This document shows positions 24,693 through 30,993 of a DNA stretch of 30,993 bases, piece by piece. The position numbers and the translations under genes were made by a program. A model generated the notes under the pieces. That model saw nothing but the letters and a program-made list of their open reading frames with translations, was not told the origin of the DNA and did no database searches. The DNA lies in NCBI GenBank assembly GCA_015227615.1, contig JAALGZ010000105.1:1-30993 (forward strand), given 5' to 3'. The number at the start of each line of letters is the position of its first letter. The stretch's first letter is position 1. Source of the stretch: Labyrinthula sp. Ha. Its lineage: Eukaryota; Sar; Bigyra; Labyrinthulida; Labyrinthulaceae.

Positions 24693-26273
24693 CTATTTTA
24701 CTAATTGGGGCACATCCTCGTAAAGTCTACGCATGCATTGCCAGTTTGAATCATTTTTTGGGAATCCTTGCCACCAAATCAACACCTCAAACCCATCTAT
24801 TGTATTTCTCAAATCTAATAACTTTTTCACATAATAAGGTCCCTGGTTATAATAAAAACTATGCTTTATCTCCGAGGTTATCTTAAAGTCTTCAGATTTT
24901 GACTGATATAGAACCATCCGTTGTGAATGTACTACCTGCTCCTTACCTCCAATAGACTTTACTTTATAACAATGCTCACCTTCAACTGCTATTACTATGT
25001 ATGGTCCAATCCATCTCAAACTTATCTTATCATTTAACCACGGGGTACCTACTCTAGATATCAATACAAAATCTCCAGCCGCAAAATTTACACTTGACGA
25101 TCTGAATTTAGCATTGATATATTTTCTCGACCTGTCCCTGCTTTCTTTAATAATAGGCTCTACTATATTTCTCCTACTCAAAATTATTTGCATCAACTTT
25201 TCTACGGCTGACTTAAACTTCTTAGGATCCTTACATTCTCTAAGTTTTCCTTGAGTTACTATTGGCAAGATGCTTGTCTCATCCGTTTCTACAATTTTAT
25301 TCAACCCTCTTGCAGTAGATAAACATGTAGTCAACTCATTTGGAGAATACCCATGACGTGAGCGGCTGTTATTTATAACATCCATCACTTGGGGTAATAA
25401 CTCACTCCATTTTTCTTTCTCAATCATGTAACAACTACACAGCTGCCGGAGAACTCGAAGAACAAACCTATTCATTACTTCGATTGATCCGTTACTCCAA
25501 GGGCTGTATACTATTGAAAATTTATGCTCAGCTGGAAATCGTGACTCAAAGGTTTTTAACACTTCGTTGTTGAAATGAGAACCATTGTCCGATACCAAAG
25601 TAAACGTGGGTGGCAATCCTATTAATCCCCTCCACATTATCAACGCCTTTACAACTACTGCCGCACATGGACTGGGATCTTCCATTAACAACACTTTCCT
25701 CGACACATCCTCCAATATAACTAAGATGTATGAATCTTTTACTTTCAGAAAATCTAGATGTAGCACCACCTCTCCTTTAACAGGATGATATATTTCCCCC
25801 AATGGTCTACGAATCATCTTTATATCTTTATCACAATGTAAGCACCATTTCTTCAAATTTTGTACTAAGATTTTTTGTTTATTTCTAGGTATATTGACAA
25901 AAAAGAAGGGTTCTAAAATACGCATAACTTCATCCACGCTGCCATGTCCAGAAGCATTATGAGCCGTAACAATGAAACGTTCAATCAGCTCTCCAGGTAT
26001 AATTATTTTCCCTTGCTTATTGATCCAGGCTCCTGACTCATTTTGGGATGCATCTAAATCCTTCAGATTTAATTCACAAGCCTCTTGGACCTTCACTATT
26101 TCTGGAATGGTAAGAATCTTCATTTCCTGCTTTCTTTTAGGGAAATGAACAGCAACTATATTTTCCACGAACTTTACTACCTCTGGATCAAACCTCCAAC
26201 TTGTGCTCTTATTCACTTCTACTTCCAACACCTCTTCATTTTCAGGCCCATCAATCATATTAGCAATGTCCAT
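24693..26273 (-). CDS. Integrase and chromodomain part of pol (fossil LTR element)
   Basis: An open region of 526 codons encodes the enzyme that joins element DNA into the chromosome. Visible parts: an HHCC zinc-binding domain (H105, H110, C144, C147), a catalytic core with D174 in LHLDFL, D229 in LVSDNGSHF and E265 in NGSIEVMNR (35 residues between the last two, the usual D-D35-E spacing), then a basic C-terminal domain with FVLISRVGTPW and RWIGPY, resembling the GPY/F module. The last ~50 residues, with VLIWWQGFPKNDSNWQ, match a chromodomain, which in chromoviruses steers insertion toward particular chromatin. It follows the RNase H region and precedes the methyltransferase-bearing region. 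Confidence 0.9.
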   Translation of the reverse strand: MDIANMIDGPENEEVLEVEVNKSTSWRFDPEVVKFVENIVAVHFPKRKQEMKILTIPEIVKVQEACELNLKDLDASQNESGAWINKQGKIIIPGELIERFIVTAHNASGHGSVDEVMRILEPFFFVNIPRNKQKILVQNLKKWCLHCDKDIKMIRRPLGEIYHPVKGEVVLHLDFLKVKDSYILVILEDVSRKVLLMEDPSPCAAVVVKALIMWRGLIGLPPTFTLVSDNGSHFNNEVLKTFESRFPAEHKFSIVYSPWSNGSIEVMNRFVLRVLRQLCSCYMIEKEKWSELLPQVMDVINNSRSRHGYSPNELTTCLSTARGLNKIVETDETSILPIVTQGKLRECKDPKKFKSAVEKLMQIILSRRNIVEPIIKESRDRSRKYINAKFRSSSVNFAAGDFVLISRVGTPWLNDKISLRWIGPYIVIAVEGEHCYKVKSIGGKEQVVHSQRMVLYQSKSEDFKITSEIKHSFYYNQGPYYVKKLLDLRNTIDGFEVLIWWQGFPKNDSNWQCMRRLYEDVPQLVK

Positions 26274-26333
26274 CTTTTCAACATCAACATCTCCACTATT
26301 CGCAAAGAAAGTTATTCCTTTCCATCTAATTTT

Positions 26334-27919
26334 CTAACTCATATCCCCATTGCTATCTACGAGTTTTGTCTTCAAGTTCAAAGTATCCTCCGACTCCACA
26401 TATCCCCACCTCGTCAACAGATCCGCCAGAACATTAGTTTCCCCTAGAAGATGATGAAGCACCGTGACGAATTCTTGGATGGTGAGTATCCATCTTTGGA
26501 CCCGTCCAAACGCAGCGGCCTTCATGTCCTTTTTTGGTGTCATCAGGTATATCAAGTTTTTGTGATCTGTATAGAGTTCAATGGGTGTTTGAAGGCCATA
26601 CAAGATGAATGTATACCTTTTCATTAACTTAATGATAGGATAGATTTCCTTATCCGTCATGCTCCAATGGATACTACTTCCCACAAACTCTCCACTTCCA
26701 AAATAAATAGGTAACCATCCATCATTGTCCCACAGTCCAAGTACTCCTGACCAGAACTGGAAACTAGCATCCGTGAATATAGCCACCCTCTTATCAAGCT
26801 GGTACAACTTCAAACTATTGGCTGCACTAGAAGATATGGACTTCAAAAATTTGCGAACCTCATCCTGATCCTCCTCACTCCACCACTCTTCCACCGATGC
26901 AGCTCTTCGTTGATGCTTATTCAGCTTCTTTTTATATTTTATTTTTAGGTTCCGTTCAAGCTCCTTCATTATCTTACTAAGGTAGTGACGTTTCCTTGCT
27001 AAATCTGGCACGCTGGAAACTAGCCATGTGCTCACATAGACCAAATCCTCCAACTGACCCATCTTCCTCACCTCCGCCATATCTTCCAACTTCAAAAAGT
27101 ATTTCTCATCATATCTCCATCTCCCGTTCTCCAAGATTCTCCCACACCATCCCACTTTACTTTTAATCAAGTCGCATTTATCTAGGTTCAGACGAAAATT
27201 CACCTTGATACACTGGCTTAAAAACTGGGAAAGAATATCCTTGTATTCCTCCCAGGATGAAGCATAGATCAGTGAGTCATCGATTCACTGCAGGACCCCG
27301 TTACCGAATAAGCTATTCTTATTCAGACCTCCCAGGACCTCGTTGATCAACCTCTCCTGATATATCTGGGGGGTATTTATATAGCCCCGAGGAGCCATCA
27401 ACATTGTATAACAACCCAGGAAGTCACCATTCCCAAATACTTCTGGGCTCCATCCTCTACCCTCAAATAATCAAATCCACTCAATCCATCAAAACTCCCG
27501 AAATATTTCTCGGTGCCCTTGAACCAAGCTAATTGGGTCTCGAGGTCTGGCAATCCTGCCCCGGTGGGTTTAACAGATCTGTTACACCTGCGGAGGTCGA
27601 CCACCATTCTGTATTCATCCCTTTTTCCTGGTTTAGGTACCATAATTACCGGCGAAGAAAAGAAAGGATTTGGCTCCCTCCTAATCATCCCCATGTCCTC
27701 TAATTCTCTTAATTTTTTCTTTAGGGCCTCCATGCTGACTTTGGACATCGGGTAAGGTTTGCTTACATACTCCGCGACCCCTTCACGCAGCTCAATTTTC
27801 ATAGAAGTAAGGTTATTGAAGTCACACTTAGAGATTTTTGACCCAAAAGCTTCAAGATGATTTAATAAAATGGATTCCAGCTCTTGTGCCTGATCAGAAG
27901 TTATGGTTTCTTCTTTCAC
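26334..27919 (-). pseudogene. Reverse transcriptase and RNase H part of pol (fossil LTR element)
   Basis: The N-terminal RT part is recognisable from YPMSKVSMEALKKKLRELE, then MGMIRREPNPFFSSPVIMVP and YRMVVDLRRCNRSVKPTGAG, typical of Ty3/gypsy RT fingers and palm. The C-terminal RT part (FRLNLDKCDLIKSKVGWCG) leads to RNase H with the FTDASFQFWSGVLG strand, an EIYPIIKLMKRY helix and LYTDHKNLIYL, the usual order of catalytic acidic residues. RT copies the element's RNA into DNA and RNase H removes the RNA strand. Gag ends directly upstream and I see no aspartic protease between them. The region is not intact in this copy. Confidence 0.9.
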
Positions 27920-29599
27920 TCATACTAAGACTTTTTCTTTAACTTTATTTCTTAGGTATGCCTGCACTTTCTTATCAGTTACATGTGGCTTTCCTACATC
28001 TCCTCCAACTTCAAATTCGTCCTCAACTAATATCTCCCCTAAATCCACTGGATCCAGAGATCCTCCCATAAAATCCTCTGATTCTTCCCCATAGCTTTCT
28101 TCAACATCCAACACTTCGACCGCTCCTACAAATACCGACTCCTCATCCTCCGAACTGCTTTCTTCTGCCTCCAACTTCTCACTTCTCTCTGTTTCCTTTT
28201 CAATTTCATTGACTGTCTTCTCTTTCTTAGCATCCCGCTGTTTAACCAACTTACAATCGTCAAATCGATGGTTACTAATGTAACAGAAAAGGCACAGGTT
28301 ATGATCCATGCCGTACTGTTTCTTCTTTTCCTTAGACCATGTCTTTGGTAGGAAGTGTTTTACAGATCCATCCTCTAGGGTCGTCCTTCTCACCCCCTCT
28401 GAGGGGTTTGACTCCCCTCGAGGGTTTTTTGGACGCTGTTTCGGAGTTGGATCAGGCTTCATATTTATTTTATTCTTATTCTTTTGGGGTTCATTAGTTA
28501 GAAGTTTCAAAGCTGGACTCTGAAGATCCCACTCCGATATGACCATGGCTGCCTTGTTCAAACCTCTTCTTAATTTTCCCACTGTCTTCCACTTCTTTAT
28601 CGATTGAGTCTCTTTTGCACTTCCTGACCCAAACTCTAAAGGTAATTTTTTGATCACCTTCAAACAGAACTCCCTCTCTATCGACTTGGTCTCCCACTTA
28701 ATCCCTCTTACCATATCTGTAACCTGCTTCAAAAATTTGGTCATGGACTTCATAGGTGTGCCCTCATTAGACCACACCAAGTTCTCCACCTTTATCATTA
28801 GTATTTTTTCTTTTCCTTTATTTTGTAGCCTGTTGATGTTATTGAGGTACTTCATTACAGACCTCCTTCCCATCACACTTACTCCCTCATCTTGCAACAT
28901 CACCTGCACCTGATTGCTCAAACTTAAAGAAATATCTGCATTAGGCAACTTCAACCTCCCTCTGACCACATTGGTCTCATACACCCGAAATTCTTCCAAA
29001 AACGATGCCACTTTACTAGGCTCCAGAGATCGCAATATTGGCTTTCCCTTGTACTTCTCCTCTCTCGCCCTCTTTCTCTCACTTTCTCTCAAACCTCTGC
29101 TATCTCCAACATCATCATCTGACTCAGCCGAACTCAAAGAAGAGACCGAAAGATCACTACTCTCAGAATCTGAGCCCTCTACCTCCGACACATTTTTCCT
29201 TTTGTCTTTGACCTTGAACAGATCCTTCCTAACTTTTTTATTGCTTCCTGTTGATATATTTGCTTTTACTTGCTGAAGCAAAGTGCTCATTTGAAGTTGC
29301 AGAGTTTCATAATTTTGCTGAAGCTGGTCCCAACTTTCGCGGGTTACTATTACATGATCCGGGGTTGTAATATTTTCTCCTGGATCAGAAACACCCCTGT
29401 ACACTTCACTAGTGTCTCGCATATCCCCTTGACTGCTATTTTCCTCAACCGCAACCTGACTTAACTCCTGAGGAGTTTCCGTTTCCCGGGTGATTATGTT
29501 CCTGGCACTGATTTCTGCAACCACCCTTCCTCCTGATTTTCCACCACTCTCCGATCTTAGAACCGGAGGCTCACTTCTGTTTTTATTCACTTTTTCCAT
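27920..29599 (-). CDS. Gag-like structural protein with CCHC zinc knuckle (fossil LTR element)
   Basis: An open region of 559 codons starting at the ATG at 29597-29599, about 45 bases inside the 5' LTR. Gag proteins form the particle in which reverse transcription takes place. Visible: a low-complexity N-terminus, a short coiled coil at ~88-113 (WDQLQQNYETLQLQMSTLLQ), a serine/acid-rich stretch at ~140-165, a mostly helical middle (~190-360) where the capsid fold would be, and one zinc knuckle at 436-449, C-x2-C-x4-H-x4-C (CLFCYISNHRFDDC). A very acidic tail (~465-530) follows. The middle is too diverged for me to match to a named gag family. Pol follows at once on the same strand. Confidence 0.85.
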   Translation of the reverse strand: MEKVNKNRSEPPVLRSESGGKSGGRVVAEISARNIITRETETPQELSQVAVEENSSQGDMRDTSEVYRGVSDPGENITTPDHVIVTRESWDQLQQNYETLQLQMSTLLQQVKANISTGSNKKVRKDLFKVKDKRKNVSEVEGSDSESSDLSVSSLSSAESDDDVGDSRGLRESERKRAREEKYKGKPILRSLEPSKVASFLEEFRVYETNVVRGRLKLPNADISLSLSNQVQVMLQDEGVSVMGRRSVMKYLNNINRLQNKGKEKILMIKVENLVWSNEGTPMKSMTKFLKQVTDMVRGIKWETKSIEREFCLKVIKKLPLEFGSGSAKETQSIKKWKTVGKLRRGLNKAAMVISEWDLQSPALKLLTNEPQKNKNKINMKPDPTPKQRPKNPRGESNPSEGVRRTTLEDGSVKHFLPKTWSKEKKKQYGMDHNLCLFCYISNHRFDDCKLVKQRDAKKEKTVNEIEKETERSEKLEAEESSSEDEESVFVGAVEVLDVEESYGEESEDFMGGSLDPVDLGEILVEDEFEVGGDVGKPHVTDKKVQAYLRNKVKEKVLV

Positions 29600-29609
29600 A
29601 ACTACTATA

Positions 29610-29630
29610 ATTCGTACTATTTATACGAAT
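29610..29630 (-). repeat. Small hairpin in the element's leader
   Basis: The arms attcgta (29610-29616) and tacgaat (29624-29630) are perfectly complementary around a 7-base loop. The hairpin lies between gag's start codon and the 5' LTR and overlaps the larger palindrome by three bases. Confidence 0.7.
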
Positions 29631-29645
29631 ATTGGATCCAATATT
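29628..29645 (-). other. Perfect 18-bp palindrome at the primer-binding-site position
   Basis: The sequence aatattggatccaatatt equals its own reverse complement and abuts the inner end of the 5' LTR, where the minus-strand primer normally anneals. A TGG, the usual start of a tRNA-primed site, lies inside it on the minus strand (29640-29638), so it may be a tRNA site with chance symmetry, or a self-pairing primer structure. Confidence 0.7.
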
Positions 29646-30080
29646 GAGTACGTCTAGTTCTCAATTAACACTTCTTATTTAAATTTCTTCCTTTTCTTCT
29701 TGGTGTCTTAACCTTTTTTAAAACTTCTTATCTATATTTCTTAAGGCTTAAAAAACTTATTAAAAACTATATTCAGCAAACTACAGTTCGTATTCGATCA
29801 CAGCTAAAACTGTATTTCACCAAACCACGTCATCACATTTTTCTCTTCCGTTAACTTCCAATATGACATTACCACCGATTTTATATTTCTAATAACGACC
29901 ATTTCTCCTAAGTCTAATCAAGCTTAAATTTTCCCATAAGAGCTCCGCTTGGCTCTCAACAAAGGTTCGGATATACCTCACCCACTTAACTAACATCTAT
30001 ATTTATATTTCAATCACTAGAGGTCAGAACATCAGCTCTTTCTCATACATTTACAAACCAAAACTAACATATTTCTACAC
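29644..30080 (-). repeat. 5' LTR of the gypsy-type element (right copy)
   Basis: Nearly identical to 22340-22776. As the upstream copy for the minus-strand element, it should hold the promoter. A TATAAATA sequence on the minus strand at 30000-30007, about 75 bases into the LTR, is the best core-promoter candidate. The base after the right end begins ttta, as does the flank at the other side. Confidence 0.95.
30000..30007 (-). promoter_or_regulatory. Candidate TATA box of the 5' LTR
   Basis: TATAAATA on the minus strand, conserved at the matching place in the other LTR. In AT-rich DNA such a match is weak evidence; its place in the 5' third of the LTR is what supports it. Confidence 0.35.
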
Positions 30081-30084
30081 TTTA

Positions 30085-30993
30085 CCTTAAGAATAGCCAG
30101 GTCTAAGTATTTTTTAACGTCTTTCTTGTGATTTTTCCTCTTATTAATTAATTTCTGGTTAGTTTTTTTTTCTTAATTGCTTGCAAAGATATGTACCGAC
30201 AATACATATTATCCATCGTGTTCTAATAGCCACTAATGACGTTGTGTTGGTTTTATAAGTTCTTTTTCAAGATTTATGAAGAAAATTTCCTTTTGTTGCA
30301 GCACGGGGATCTGCTTCACTGCACCAATTAAGTTACTGTGCTTAATAACAAACATATCTTAATGTGATATTTGAAATAATTGTACAAATATCCCGCACAG
30401 TTTTTCTTACCTTGTCTTCTTTACTCTCGACTAAACCTGAATACATTAACGACATGAGCTCCAAAAATATTCAAAGAAGCCGCCATTGGCGATGTAATAC
30501 TCAACTTTCTAGGAACTTTTGTTGTATTTCCCAAATACTAAAGCCCAAGTGAGACCTATCTGACATATTATTGTAACAATTTGCCACTTCTCGGGCTGGG
30601 TATGTGCGTCCTATCATTCATGGAGATTGAGCCATTATAAAGTATATCACCAGGAGTGTCAATGCCTCTGAAATAAATTTTTCTGAGTATACGTCTATGA
30701 CATATTACTTTTGAAGCTGCGCTACACATAGACATGTTTTCACCTCCTTTTTAACAATGTAGGGTCAATGGTTCACCCTTTTTTAGATGTCGAAAATTCC
30801 AAGTGTATCGTATTAGAAACCACGTAGCGCTAATCTGCACCTTCAATTATTATATTTTTTATGATAGTAAACCGTGGCATGCTACAAACCTTTTCAATAT
30901 GCCTTTTGAACTGTATTTTAAAATCATCGGCCTCCCATTCTTATATTTTCTTTCTTCGTGCACTTTACCATTGTTTTACTAACATTGAGTATT
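30085..30993. other. Right flank of the LTR element; no gene seen
   Basis: About 900 bases of AT-rich sequence beyond the insertion. I see no convincing coding region on either strand, no RNA gene and no repeat shared with the rest of the window. Confidence 0.5.

Larger units (their letters stand above)
22340..30080 (-). mobile_element. Ty3/gypsy-type LTR retrotransposon with chromodomain, relocated protease and MT-A70 methyltransferase (fossil)
   Basis: A 7.7-kb element bounded by two direct repeats of about 435 bp. Parts in sense order on the minus strand: 5' LTR, palindromic leader, gag with zinc knuckle, reverse transcriptase, RNase H, integrase with chromodomain, a further coding region with Myb/SANT-like, aspartic protease and MT-A70 domains, a purine tract and the 3' LTR. 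RT before integrase and a GPY/F-type tail followed by a chromodomain place it with Ty3/gypsy, chromovirus-like. The flanking 4-mer ttta (22336-22339 and 30081-30084) is a candidate target duplication if the LTR ends are GTGTAG and CTCAA. The two LTRs differ at about three of 435 positions, so the insertion is young. The copy is broken, with a small number of breaks (about two to four). No other element is inserted in it. Confidence 0.93.

Noticed and set aside
27903-29464. Several plus-strand ORFs of 60-120 codons opposite gag
   Set aside because: Shadows of the gag coding region; no motifs, while the minus strand has a zinc knuckle and is continuous.

Overview
The window is AT-rich eukaryotic nuclear DNA: one host gene is broken by a GT-AG intron, most of the span is non-coding, and three kinds of transposable element are present. 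I cannot name the species. The host gene's only visible intron is 32 bases long and the rest of its ~3.6 kb is uninterrupted, which points to a lineage with very short introns (probably a protist) rather than a typical animal or plant. That is inference from one gene.

Layout. 1-3625 (minus): the first two thirds of a large ABCA-type full transporter that runs off the left edge. 3626-4597: its upstream flank, with one strong hairpin. 4598-5559: a short element with imperfect terminal inverted repeats, carrying an 87-bp tandem array. About 5600-8300, perhaps to ~9350 (plus): an old, heavily decayed non-LTR retrotransposon (endonuclease plus reverse transcriptase, RTE-like by eye). 9350-22339: about 13 kb of AT-rich sequence with no gene I can support, only microsatellites. 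22340-30080 (minus): a young Ty3/gypsy-type LTR retrotransposon between two almost identical ~435-bp LTRs. 30085-30993: right flank, nothing recognised.

The LTR element is the remarkable object. Read on the minus strand, it has gag with a CCHC zinc knuckle, then reverse transcriptase and RNase H, then an integrase ending in a chromodomain. A further 1.8-kb coding region follows between pol and the 3' LTR. That region has, in order, a Myb/SANT-like helix-turn-helix, a retropepsin-like aspartic protease (not found between gag and RT, its usual place) and an MT-A70-family adenine-N6 methyltransferase domain. The element thus appears to carry its own m6A/6mA-type enzyme joined to a probable DNA-binding domain, with a relocated protease. 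I know of retrotransposons with Dam-like (DIRS) or cytosine methyltransferases, but do not recall a described LTR family with this MT-A70 arrangement. The site where the primer-binding site is expected is occupied by a perfect 18-bp palindrome. I treat the copy as a recent but broken fossil, with a small number of breaks.
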